Assembly: GCF_004295645.1 (NCBI RefSeq)
Contig: NZ_CP034752.1
Location: 2,728,001 to 2,792,000 of the forward strand
Origin: Limnobaculum zhutongyuii
GTDB lineage: Bacteria; Pseudomonadota; Gammaproteobacteria; Enterobacterales; Enterobacteriaceae
Direction: 5' to 3'
DNA: 64,000 bases
Within the stretch, counting starts at the first letter, position 1. Each line of letters opens with the position of its first letter. The position numbers and the translations under genes are program-made. The notes beneath the pieces were generated by a model, which did no database searches, was not told the DNA's origin, and saw only the letters and a list, made by a program, of their open reading frames with translations. This document shows positions 1 through 8,183 of this stretch, in pieces.

Positions 1-1224
1 CAGATTAAAGTCATCTCAGTAAATATGCTGTTGGCGGATAAGCAGCAAATTGGCTGGCAGTTAACCGGCAGCTATCCATTGCGCAAAAATGGCCTGGGTT
101 TGTTCCCTTCACCGGGCTGGGACGGCAAATATGACTGGCAGGGTAGCGCACCAACCAAAAGTTACCCGTCAGCACTAAAAAATAAACAAGGCTGGTTAGC
201 TAGTGCAAATAACCGCATTGTAGAAAAAGGTTATCCGGTTAATTTTTCACAAACCTGGGCCCATCCGGAACGTTTCGAGCGCATCTCAACCATGTTGAAT
301 GCGACCAATCGGCATAGCCTCACCACCATGAAGCAAATGCAATATGACCAGTTGGACCCAATGGTAGCCAAACTTCAGGTTTATCTGAGAGACCCGACAC
401 TCAGCGTAGCCATTGCCCGTCTGCCTGAACCTGAACAGCAGCAGGCGAAGTTGGCCCAGTCCCGACTGATGGATTTCGACGGCCAACTGCATGCAGATAG
501 CCCGGCAGCAGCACTGTATAATCTGTTTTTATCGGCGTTTAGCCACCAGCTGTTTGCCGATGCCTTTACCGACCATCCACAGGCCTGGCATGCCTTTGTG
601 GAAAGCTCAAAATCCTATTCGGCTCAGGCGGACCATTTGCTGTGGCAGGATGACAATAAAGCCAACGCCAGTCCGTTCTGGCAAAAAGCAGACCCGGCTC
701 ACAGCGGTAAAGCGGCTATTGTGGCCCGTGCGCTGGCTAGCGCGGTGCAACATGGTGAACAACAACTTGGCAACGACTATTCACGCTGGCAATGGGGGCA
801 ACTACATCGCTATAAGTGGAATAGCCTCTCATCTCAAATAGCGCCATACCTACCGGAAGAGCAGCAAAAAATGATTGTTCGCCTCGATGGCTATCTGAAC
901 CGGGGGCCTTACCCTGCCGGGGGAAACATCAATACGGTGAATATTGCCAGTTACACTATGGGACAAGACTTTAATACCCTGCTGATCCCCGCCATGCGTT
1001 TGATTGTGGATTTCAGCCAGCCCGATCCGGTTTGGGTGATGAACAATGCTGGTCAATCAGCGAATCCAGCCAGCCCACACTATGCTGATAATATTGATGA
1101 CTGGTTAAAGGGGGAGTATCAAAACCTGCCTTTCAGTCAGGAAGGTCAACAGCGACTGTACAGTGCCAGTGCAATCAATTTTGTACCGGGAAAAACTGCA
1201 TTACCGGTGTCTGAGAGACCATGA
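1..1224 (+). CDS. Penicillin acylase family protein (peptidase S45), 3' part
   Basis: The frame is open from base 1 to a TGA at 1222-1224, so this is the C-terminal 407 residues of a longer gene. Members of the N-terminal-nucleophile penicillin amidase family are usually 750-850 residues, are cleaved into alpha and beta chains and hydrolyse amides such as penicillin side chains or acyl-homoserine lactones, normally in the periplasm. Visible family features are the beta-chain stretch with PSPGWDGKYDW, followed by the WLASANNRIV element (the 'ATANN' region) and the HPERFERI element. The nucleophile serine at the beta-chain start lies outside the window, so activity and substrate cannot be judged. 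The stop overlaps the start of the next gene (ATGA), indicating translational coupling with the acyltransferase. Confidence 0.8.
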   Translation, partial: QIKVISVNMLLADKQQIGWQLTGSYPLRKNGLGLFPSPGWDGKYDWQGSAPTKSYPSALKNKQGWLASANNRIVEKGYPVNFSQTWAHPERFERISTMLNATNRHSLTTMKQMQYDQLDPMVAKLQVYLRDPTLSVAIARLPEPEQQQAKLAQSRLMDFDGQLHADSPAAALYNLFLSAFSHQLFADAFTDHPQAWHAFVESSKSYSAQADHLLWQDDNKANASPFWQKADPAHSGKAAIVARALASAVQHGEQQLGNDYSRWQWGQLHRYKWNSLSSQIAPYLPEEQQKMIVRLDGYLNRGPYPAGGNINTVNIASYTMGQDFNTLLIPAMRLIVDFSQPDPVWVMNNAGQSANPASPHYADNIDDWLKGEYQNLPFSQEGQQRLYSASAINFVPGKTALPVSERP

Positions 1225-2318
1225 CATTAGCGACGTTGTTTCAGCGGTTTACCCCTATTGAGCAAGAGGTCTCTCACCAGCTTGATATGTTGCGCGGTTT
1301 CAGCACCGCCATGGTGTTGTTCTGTCACGCCTATTTACTGTTTCTCTACCCGGTCTGGCCTGCCATTATGCTGCCTGTCTATCTGTTTGCTCACGCCTGG
1401 GTAATGGCGCTGTTTGCCCTGAGTGGTTTTCTGATATGTAAATCTGCCTGCTATAACATTCAGCAAAACCATCAGTTTAATATCAGACGTTATGCTTTTT
1501 CCCGCTTAAACCGCATTGTTCCCCCTTTCTATTTTGGTTGTGGGGCGCTGTTATTAATCTATCTGATCTCTCCCTGGTTTTTTGCCTCCGGTAGCCGTGA
1601 ACTTGCGGTTATCAGCGATACCATGAGTCAGGCTAAAATGGTGCTGGATGCCAAAAGTTTTACCGGCGTTCTGCTGTTTGTGAATGGTTTTTTAACTGAA
1701 ACCCCCGCCAGTAACTTCTCTTTCTGGTCTCTGCCGTTTGAGGTTTGGTTTTATGTGTTATTCGGCCTGCTGCTTTGGCCGCAAAATAAAATAGCCATCT
1801 TTAGCGCAGCCCTGTTAATGCTGTCGTTAAGCCTGCTGAATTATGCTTTTCTGCTGTATAGCCTGATCTGGTGTGGAGGAGCCATAGCGGCACTCTTGCA
1901 TAACCACCAACACCAGCTTAAGGCCAGAATTTTACTGGTTATCTTTTCTCTCACAACCATAGTGCTGCTTGTGTTAGCGGTGAGCGGGCTGTTTATGCTA
2001 CCGGCCGATGTAGACAAACCCAAACTACTATTGGCGCTATATGGCACCCTGTGCGGCCTGGGTTTTGGCTTGCTGTTCTATTTAATGAGTTTTCAACGTG
2101 TACGTATTCGCCTGCCCGGTTACCGTTTGGCGAAAAGCTCATACAGTATCTATATTCTGCATTTTCCTTTGCTGCTGTTTATCTATGGCATAGTGCAACC
2201 CTATATTTATCAAAATTCCTTTTTGCTGCTGGCTGCTACAGTAGTTATTGCCTGTGCCGTTATGCTGGCAGGACTCATCGTTGGTCGATATATTGAGAAA
2301 CTAAAACCTTTCCCGTAA
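1221..2318 (+). CDS. Acyltransferase 3 family integral membrane protein
   Basis: A 365-residue, very hydrophobic protein with about ten membrane segments. The N-terminal QLDMLRGFSTAMVLFCHA has the LRG-x-A-x-H signature of acyltransferase family 3 (OafA/NodX type), and FALSGFLI is the family's 'F(V/A)LSGFLI' element. Family members move acetyl or other acyl groups onto surface glycans or other exported molecules at the inner membrane. The ATG overlaps the TGA of the upstream acylase-family gene by four bases, so the two are probably made together. The substrate is unknown; one inference is that an acyl-transferring and an acyl-removing enzyme act on related compounds. Confidence 0.8.
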   Translation: MTLATLFQRFTPIEQEVSHQLDMLRGFSTAMVLFCHAYLLFLYPVWPAIMLPVYLFAHAWVMALFALSGFLICKSACYNIQQNHQFNIRRYAFSRLNRIVPPFYFGCGALLLIYLISPWFFASGSRELAVISDTMSQAKMVLDAKSFTGVLLFVNGFLTETPASNFSFWSLPFEVWFYVLFGLLLWPQNKIAIFSAALLMLSLSLLNYAFLLYSLIWCGGAIAALLHNHQHQLKARILLVIFSLTTIVLLVLAVSGLFMLPADVDKPKLLLALYGTLCGLGFGLLFYLMSFQRVRIRLPGYRLAKSSYSIYILHFPLLLFIYGIVQPYIYQNSFLLLAATVVIACAVMLAGLIVGRYIEKLKPFP

Positions 2319-2492
2319 CCGTCATGTTAATTAACACTGATGGAGGAAAAGCTGTCCTGCTGATTTATCTGCATCATTTCAAAATAGCAATCAGTGATAA
2401 GCACAATCAATAACGGAACGTTAAAGTGGCACCCCGTATCCGGAAAATCATAGATAAAAACAGCCGACCGGAAGTAAAGGAGCCCCTATTTT

Positions 2493-3745
2493 ATGCAGTC
2501 GCTATTTCGTTTTTTTGCCCGCCACAGCACCACGCTGTTCTTTCCCATGGCGTTAATTCTGTACGATTTTACCGCCTATCTGAGCACGGATATGATTCAA
2601 CCCGGTATCATTCATGTGGTACGGGATTTCAACGCTAATGTTAGCTTAGCGCCTGCATCGGTTAGCCTGTATATGGCTGGAGGTATGGCACTACAGTGGT
2701 TATTAGGCCCGTTATCCGATCGTATTGGCCGTCGGCCTGTGTTGATAACCGGTGCGCTGATTTTTACCCTCGCCTGTTTTGCCACTCTGTTCACCACCTC
2801 AATGGAGCAATATTTGCTGGCGCGTTCCATTCAAGGCACCAGCATCTGCTTTATTGCCACCGTTGGTTATGTGACGGTACAGGAGGCATTTGGTCAGACA
2901 AAAGCCATTAAACTGATGGCAATCATCACCTCCATTGTATTGATTGCACCGGTTATTGGTCCGCTGGTTGGAGCAGCCCTGATGCAATTCACTCACTGGA
3001 AAGTGCTGTTTGGCATGCTTGCCGTTATGGGATTGATAGCCTGGCTGGGATTACTGTTCAGTATGCCGGAAACTATCAAAAAGAGTGATCGGCCATTTAG
3101 TGCGGGTACCGTAGTTAATGATTTCAGGAACGTATTTCGCAATCGTATTTTTCTTACCGGCGTAACAACTATCTCATTAAGTTATATCCCCATGATGAGT
3201 TGGGTGGCGGTCTCTCCGGTGATCCTGATCGATGATGGTGGCCTCACGCCATCAGAGTTTGCCTGGATGCAAGTACCGGTATTTGGTGCAGTTATTCTGG
3301 CGAATATTGTGGTGGCAAAATTTGTCAAAGACCCCGGTTCACCCGCATTTATCTGGCGCGCGGTACCTTTTCAGCTGGCTGGACTTATCACCCTTATCGC
3401 CGGTAATTTACTGATGCCACACGTTTGGTTATGGTCTATTCTCGGTACCAGCCTTTATGCATTTGGTATCGGGCTTATCTTTCCAACCCTTTTTCGCCTC
3501 ACGCTATTTTCTAACGACCTTCCCAAGGGTACGGTTTCCGCCTCGCTAAATATTGTGGTTCTCAGCACCTGTGCCGCCTCTATTGAAGTGGCCCGCTGGC
3601 TCTCTATTTTAATCTGGGGGGAAGAATCCCCTTTCATCTGCTGGCGCTTATCGCCGGAGTTATGGTGGTATGGTGTCTGGCGAAACTGCTAAGCCGTATT
3701 CAGGATCGCGACAGAATGCTTGCCATTAATATCGAAAATAACTAA
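2493..3745 (+). pseudogene. mdfA: MdfA-like multidrug MFS exporter, frameshifted near the 3' end
   Basis: Strong resemblance to E. coli MdfA (Cmr), a 410-residue drug/proton antiporter of the inner membrane: the DMIQPG motif, QWLLGPLSDRIGRRPV (MFS motif A), the R of the SIQG segment, IAPVIGPLVGAA, and YAFGIGL. Start ATG 2493 has AAAGGAG upstream. As read, the frame ends at 3690-3692 after 399 residues with an unrelated tail. In the next frame, from the G tract at 3616-3621, the sequence resumes as FHLLALIAGVMVVWCLAKLL (a clear twelfth membrane helix) and ends at TAA 3743-3745. One extra G would restore a 417-residue protein. E. coli's key E26 is Asp25 here; D34 is kept (Asp33). Confidence 0.75.
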
Positions 3746-3922
3746 ACCTCATACTTAAAGTGAAATGCGGTCTTCGTGCCGCTATTTCACTCATTCATCA
3801 AAAAGTGTGCTGCACGCCACAAAAGTTCACAAAGCAAACCAATGGATCGATAAAACACTTTACAAGGTGTGATATTGGAGTCTATTTTATAAAAAAACAC
3901 ATATCAGCCTATTTTTTTACTT

Positions 3923-3947
3923 AATTAGTTTTGATTCAAAACTAATT
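3923..3947. promoter_or_regulatory. Perfect 25-bp palindrome, putative ROK-repressor operator
   Basis: Arms AATTAGTTTTGA (3923-3934) and TCAAAACTAATT (3936-3947) are exact reverse complements around one central T. The site lies 10 bases before the regulator's ATG and touches its ribosome binding site. Its size and AT-rich ends resemble the operators of NagC/Mlc-type ROK repressors, so autoregulation of the whole downstream locus is inferred. Confidence 0.6.
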
Positions 3948-3957
3948 GGAGATAACC

Positions 3958-5142
3958 ATGAGCCCTAACGTACCGAATACCCTGAGACTGATGAATAAGT
4001 CTTTAGTACTCAATGTGATTCGCGAACATACTCCCCTTTCCCGGGCGCAAATCGCTAAAATCAGCGGTATTACTAAAGCGACTATCTCTGAGATTGTTAC
4101 AGAGCTGCTGGATGAGAAAATCATCTATGAAAGTGGGATGACTGAAGGTGGTCTGGGCCGTAAAGGGGTAATGGTTAATTTTGATGCCAACCACGGTGTG
4201 GGGGTTGGTATCGATCTGGGTGGCACTAAAATATCCCTGTCTCTGTTTAATCTGAATGCTGAATTGCTGGCCACCGCACAAACTGAAACTTATAAAGTGG
4301 CTACCCGTGCTGAATTTTTACAGCACTTTAATCACGCTATTCGCCAATTCCTTAATAAACATGCAGTTAGTGCCGACAAACTTAAAGTGATTGGCATCGC
4401 TACACCGGGCATTGTTGATTATCACCACGGTATTGTGCTGGAAGGCTCCCCTAACCTGCCGGAATGGGAAAACATTCCTCTGGCCGATGAGGTTTCCGCC
4501 GTATTTAAGGTACCGGTGGTGCTGGAAAACGATATTCGTTCGGCTCTGATTGGTGAAATGTGGCGAGGCAAATGCCAGAAAGTTCATAGCGCCGCATTAA
4601 TTGGCGTCGGTACCGGATTAGGCGCTGCCTTATTAATGGACGGAAAAATCATTCGTGGTGCAAACAATGCCGCCGGTGAGATCGGCTATATGATGTTTAG
4701 CCGGGAGCACCTTTCGCATAACTGGCGTAATAAAGGCTGCTTTGAAGTCCATGCCTCTGGTTCCGGTATCAGCCAACGCTATCAGGAACTCAGCGGTAAA
4801 ACGCTGAGCGCTGAAGCGATAGCCAAACTGGCAAACCAGGGGGATACGCTGGCTGAGTCACTGTTCAGAGAACTGGCTGACTACTTAGCCATCGGCATCC
4901 TGAATATTGTTGCCATCGCCAACCCGGAAAAAATCATTCTGACCGGCGGTGTCACTCAGTCTGCCCCACAATTTCTGCCTTATATACAGGCCCATATTAA
5001 TCAACATACGTTTTCACAAACCTTAATTCAGATAGAACAATCCGAACTGGGTACTCAGGCCCCACTCTACGGTATTGCCGTACTGGCATTGAATCAGGTT
5101 TATCCCTCAATTCAATTTATGTCTGATGCTCAGCTCAGTTAG
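3958..5142 (+). CDS. ROK family transcriptional regulator (NagC/Mlc/XylR type)
   Basis: A 394-residue protein. Start ATG 3958 is chosen because GGAG sits 6-7 bases upstream; an upstream TTG at 3946 lies inside the palindrome. Residues about 10-65 form a winged HTH (SLVLNVIREHTPLSRAQIA, then GITKATIS). Residues about 80-390 are the sugar-kinase-like ROK domain with the phosphate-binding GIDLGGTKI and the IGVGTGLGAALL and NNAAGEIGYM segments. The usual CxCGxxGC zinc cluster is largely lost: only NKGC remains, and the ROK His just before it is Tyr. Kinase activity is not expected in this subgroup. It heads an apparent operon with a glycosidase-like protein and an MFS transporter, suggesting a sugar-responsive repressor. 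The inducer is unknown. Confidence 0.85.
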   Translation: MSPNVPNTLRLMNKSLVLNVIREHTPLSRAQIAKISGITKATISEIVTELLDEKIIYESGMTEGGLGRKGVMVNFDANHGVGVGIDLGGTKISLSLFNLNAELLATAQTETYKVATRAEFLQHFNHAIRQFLNKHAVSADKLKVIGIATPGIVDYHHGIVLEGSPNLPEWENIPLADEVSAVFKVPVVLENDIRSALIGEMWRGKCQKVHSAALIGVGTGLGAALLMDGKIIRGANNAAGEIGYMMFSREHLSHNWRNKGCFEVHASGSGISQRYQELSGKTLSAEAIAKLANQGDTLAESLFRELADYLAIGILNIVAIANPEKIILTGGVTQSAPQFLPYIQAHINQHTFSQTLIQIEQSELGTQAPLYGIAVLALNQVYPSIQFMSDAQLS

Positions 5143-5181
5143 CGCCAACTAAATAGACGATTATCAAGCGAGGATTTCACC

Positions 5182-6453
5182 ATGTCAGGTATTCATCTCC
5201 ACCCTCACGATATTCTTGATGAAGGCGTGGATAACATTGTTAGCCGTTTGGCAAAAATGGGTGATATTGATCATCTGTTTGTGGAAGTTAATACCATATT
5301 TGAACGTAACCCCTACCCGGTAGGTCATCTTCCCCATAATCCAATTCATCAGGTCGTCATGGGTACCGGCACTCTACATGCCAGATTGAATGATTATCAA
5401 CAGGGTGCGCTGTATCAGCGGGTTGACCCTACTATTCTGGCGGGTCAGGACCCGTTAGCCATCATCAAACAACAAACTGATGGCACTGAGCTGAAAGTGA
5501 TCCCTTGGGTCAATATCCTTAACGGTGATTTTGCCGGCGATCTGGCAAATAATCAGGTAATTGATTTTCAGGGCGACCCGGTTGAACACTGGTTGTGTCC
5601 TAATGCGCCGGACGTGATTGAACTGTGGAGAAAAACCTTCCACAGTCTGCAAAAAACATACGGTTATGATACCTATCTGATTGACCGTATTCGCTTTCCA
5701 GACTGGGCAGGGAAAACCGTTAGCCCACGCGGTCTGCTAACCTGCTTCTGCCCACACTGCCGAAAAAAGATGCAACAGCAGAATATTGATATCAATAACC
5801 TGATATTCACCATTAATCAGTTAGTGATTCTGCTCAAACAGCATGAATATGACGTCGTTGTCGATTACTTGCTGAATGATCCTTTGCTGAAACAGTGGCA
5901 ACAATTCCGTCAACAAAGCATCAGTCACTTTGTCGAAAACCTGTTGCACGACGTTAATCAACATGATGGTTCGTTGAAGCTATGGCTCGACCTGTGGCCA
6001 CCCGCTTACTCATGGATCCTCGGTCAGGATTATACCCAGCTCACCAAACTCTCTCCGGCATTAAAGCATTTCCCTTATCACAAACTGGGCGGCGGTGCGG
6101 ATGTGCAGGGGCTGATTAATTTTCTGGCCAATACACCAGAGAAACAGGAAAAGGCCTTCTCGGCCTTCCTGCGATTATTCAATTTGCCTTACGACCTGAG
6201 CTATCAGCAGTTTAAGCAACATGGATTTCCTATCGCCTTCGTTAAGCAGCAAAACGATATTGTTCGTGAGCGCTCACAGCCCGGCACCTGGATTTTCAGC
6301 GGCATTCAAATGTGGAATATCGATGCCGACGGCCTGTTAGAAGCGGTGAAAGCGGCCAAAAACAGCGCCTGTGATGACCTGCTGTATTACTGCTATGGAT
6401 GGGCAACCGACGATCTGTTTACCGCTATCGGTCAACAATCCACTAAACGTTAA
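5182..6453 (+). CDS. Putative TIM-barrel glycoside-hydrolase-like protein
   Basis: A 423-residue soluble protein without a signal peptide, so probably cytoplasmic. ATG 5182 has GAGG upstream. I cannot assign a named family with certainty. The pattern HLFVEVNTIFERNPYPVG, IPWVNIL, YLIDRIRFPDW and CFCPHCRKKM resembles TIM-barrel glycosidase-like (GH10-like) proteins, in which a D-x-R-F-P strand is followed by a CxCxxC element. WLDLWPPAYSWI and the final LLYYCYGWATDDLF could be further barrel strands. The gene lies 39 bases after the ROK regulator and 32 before an MFS transporter, which supports a role in processing an imported glycoside. The catalytic acids are not identified. Confidence 0.45.
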   Translation: MSGIHLHPHDILDEGVDNIVSRLAKMGDIDHLFVEVNTIFERNPYPVGHLPHNPIHQVVMGTGTLHARLNDYQQGALYQRVDPTILAGQDPLAIIKQQTDGTELKVIPWVNILNGDFAGDLANNQVIDFQGDPVEHWLCPNAPDVIELWRKTFHSLQKTYGYDTYLIDRIRFPDWAGKTVSPRGLLTCFCPHCRKKMQQQNIDINNLIFTINQLVILLKQHEYDVVVDYLLNDPLLKQWQQFRQQSISHFVENLLHDVNQHDGSLKLWLDLWPPAYSWILGQDYTQLTKLSPALKHFPYHKLGGGADVQGLINFLANTPEKQEKAFSAFLRLFNLPYDLSYQQFKQHGFPIAFVKQQNDIVRERSQPGTWIFSGIQMWNIDADGLLEAVKAAKNSACDDLLYYCYGWATDDLFTAIGQQSTKR

Positions 6454-6485
6454 CACTTTCATCCTGACATCAGGGAGAACAAAAC

Positions 6486-7655
6486 ATGACTAATGCACAA
6501 AAATGGAAAGTGTTCTTTTTGTTGTTTACCACCATGTTTCTACTGGGTGGTATCCAAAACACCAAGGGCATCATTCTGGAGCAGGTCCATCACGACATCG
6601 GTTTAACCATGTCGCAGATAGGTACTTTAATTTCTACGTTTCAGTACGGTTTTCTTATCGCCAGCCTGCTTACCGGTTATTTCACCGATAAGAAAGGATT
6701 ACGCTTTATGATGTTCATTGGTGCCAGCTGTATGGCCATTGGCCTGGTGGGCACCAGTATGGCATTTACCGTGATGCTGTTTCTTGGCTTCTATCTGGTT
6801 ATCGGCCTGGGTATTGGCTCGATGCTGGTCTCTATCGTGACCGTCATCCCGACCTTCTATAAAGAGCGTGCTGGCATGATGTTCAACGTGGCAAATGCCA
6901 TGTTCGGCGTTGGTATGATTGTCACTCCACTGGTGCTGAATATGATGTTCAGCCATAACATTTCATGGCGCATTTTCTATATTGCCGTGGCGGTTATTGT
7001 GGCGCTGATATTGCTGGTACTGACCACACTTCGGTTGGAAAAATCTGGCGGTATGGACATGAACGTTAAAGACTTCATGCAACTGCTGACGAATCCCCGT
7101 CTGATGTTAGTCATTGCCTACTTACTGTTTTACGTGGCAGCGGAAGTGGCTTTCCTTAACTTCTTCCCAATTTTTTACAGCTCTCTGGATATTGCTAACG
7201 CTACCGTCGCCGAAAAAACCGCTACCGGTGCCTATGTAATCGCCAGCTTCGCGGTGCTGTTTACCATAGGGCGATTTATCGGTGGATTTATTAATATGCG
7301 TCTGGGGGAGCGTAATACGCTGATTCTGTTCTCTGCCCTGTCGCTGATTACGCTGATTATCAGTCGTATGATGGTGTATGAGTGGATCTATGCCTTTATG
7401 GCCTTCGGTTTTGCTATGTCGGTTCTGTTCCCTACCGCTTCAGCAATTGGTACCCGTATGACCGATAAAAGCGGCAGCATGCTGGGACTAATTTATGTAG
7501 CATCAGGATTAGGCGGCGCCTTCGCCGGTTGGCTGGTCGGTATGCTGTCAGATACTTACGGCATTGCCTTCGGCTTTAATACCCTGATTGGCTTTGTTTG
7601 CGTATTCCTGGTGCTTTCCTGGTTTGTCAGAGAAGCACCGAATACCGCCAAATAG
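6486..7655 (+). CDS. MFS transporter, probably for a sugar or sugar acid
   Basis: A 389-residue protein with twelve hydrophobic segments. ATG 6486 has GGGAGA upstream. The TDKKGLRFMM loop after helix 2 and GRFIGGFINMRLGERNTL after helix 7 are MFS loop motifs. Being third in the ROK-regulator/glycosidase-like operon, it most likely imports the compound sensed by the regulator and processed by the TIM-barrel protein (inference from context). The stop TAG is followed about 35 bases later by a stable hairpin at 7690-7723. Confidence 0.75.
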   Translation: MTNAQKWKVFFLLFTTMFLLGGIQNTKGIILEQVHHDIGLTMSQIGTLISTFQYGFLIASLLTGYFTDKKGLRFMMFIGASCMAIGLVGTSMAFTVMLFLGFYLVIGLGIGSMLVSIVTVIPTFYKERAGMMFNVANAMFGVGMIVTPLVLNMMFSHNISWRIFYIAVAVIVALILLVLTTLRLEKSGGMDMNVKDFMQLLTNPRLMLVIAYLLFYVAAEVAFLNFFPIFYSSLDIANATVAEKTATGAYVIASFAVLFTIGRFIGGFINMRLGERNTLILFSALSLITLIISRMMVYEWIYAFMAFGFAMSVLFPTASAIGTRMTDKSGSMLGLIYVASGLGGAFAGWLVGMLSDTYGIAFGFNTLIGFVCVFLVLSWFVREAPNTAK

Positions 7656-7689
7656 TCAAAGGGTTATAACAGTAAAATAATCAAGAAAA

Positions 7690-7723
7690 CCTTAAGGGAT
7701 GAGAAATATCTCGTCTCTTAAGG
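7690..7723 (+). terminator. Long stem-loop after the MFS gene
   Basis: A 15-bp stem starting CCTTAAG and ending CTTAAGG, with two G-T wobbles and an AATA loop, centred on GAGAAATATCTC. There is no clear T run after it, so it may be an mRNA-stabilising or attenuating hairpin rather than a full terminator. Its core recurs at 7970-7984. Confidence 0.5.
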
Positions 7724-7740
7724 CAGCTAACAAACTTGAT

Positions 7741-7925
7741 CAATCAGCAACTGTGCCTATTCCGTCCGTAAAAACGATATTGCTCATATCACCCTCGTAC
7801 TCGGCCGGAAGACCATCTGTACTTAGCTAAGGAGCGCTCCGGGCATAGATTCCCTAGGGGCACTTCGGCAGCTAAAGCTGCTACGACCCCAACGGCAATC
7901 TCTCCCTCCGATTGGCTATGCTAAA
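7741..7925. repeat. Dispersed intergenic repeat family B, copy B1
   Basis: About 150 bases align to the reverse complement of 50101-50255 over the whole length: shared blocks include CTCGGCCGGAA, TGTACTTAGCT, a TAGGGGC..CTTCG segment, CGACCCCAAC and TCTCTCCC. Within it GCAGC-TAAA-GCTGC can pair; in copy B2 the same place reads TTGGC-TGAC-GCCAA, a compensatory change that argues for selection on structure. There is no credible coding frame. It fills most of the gap between the MFS gene and the GT41 gene. Confidence 0.7.
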
Positions 7926-7961
7926 ACATAAAACTGAATCATATGACTTTGTCATCAATCT

Positions 7962-7990
7962 AAAGGAACGAGAAATATCTCGTCCTTTTT
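7962..7990 (+). terminator. Hairpin with T run, repeats the GAGAAATATCTC core
   Basis: The ACGAGA-AATA-TCTCGT stem is extended by AAGG/CCTT and followed by a T-rich tract, a typical Rho-independent form. The 15-mer GAGAAATATCTCGTC at 7970-7984 is identical to 7701-7715, so the two hairpins bracket repeat B1. Confidence 0.6.
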
Positions 7991-8183
7991 TATGCCGAAA
8001 TTCTTTCCTCTTTAGCTCATCAAAATGACGAGTCCTTGCTTTATTGGTAAACTCAGACATTACTTATTAAAGGTAAATAGTTCTCCTATTAAGCAACCGG
8101 TTTCAGCACAGCTTCAAGTATGACGCGTAGGTTATGAAACAGATTAAATTCTGCTGTTCATATCGATAGCTCCAGGAGGGGCA

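Noticed and set aside
5140..5182. Readthrough fusion of the ROK regulator with the TIM-barrel protein
   Set aside because: The two frames happen to be in phase across the TAG, but the second gene has its own ribosome binding site and ATG; a one-in-three coincidence.
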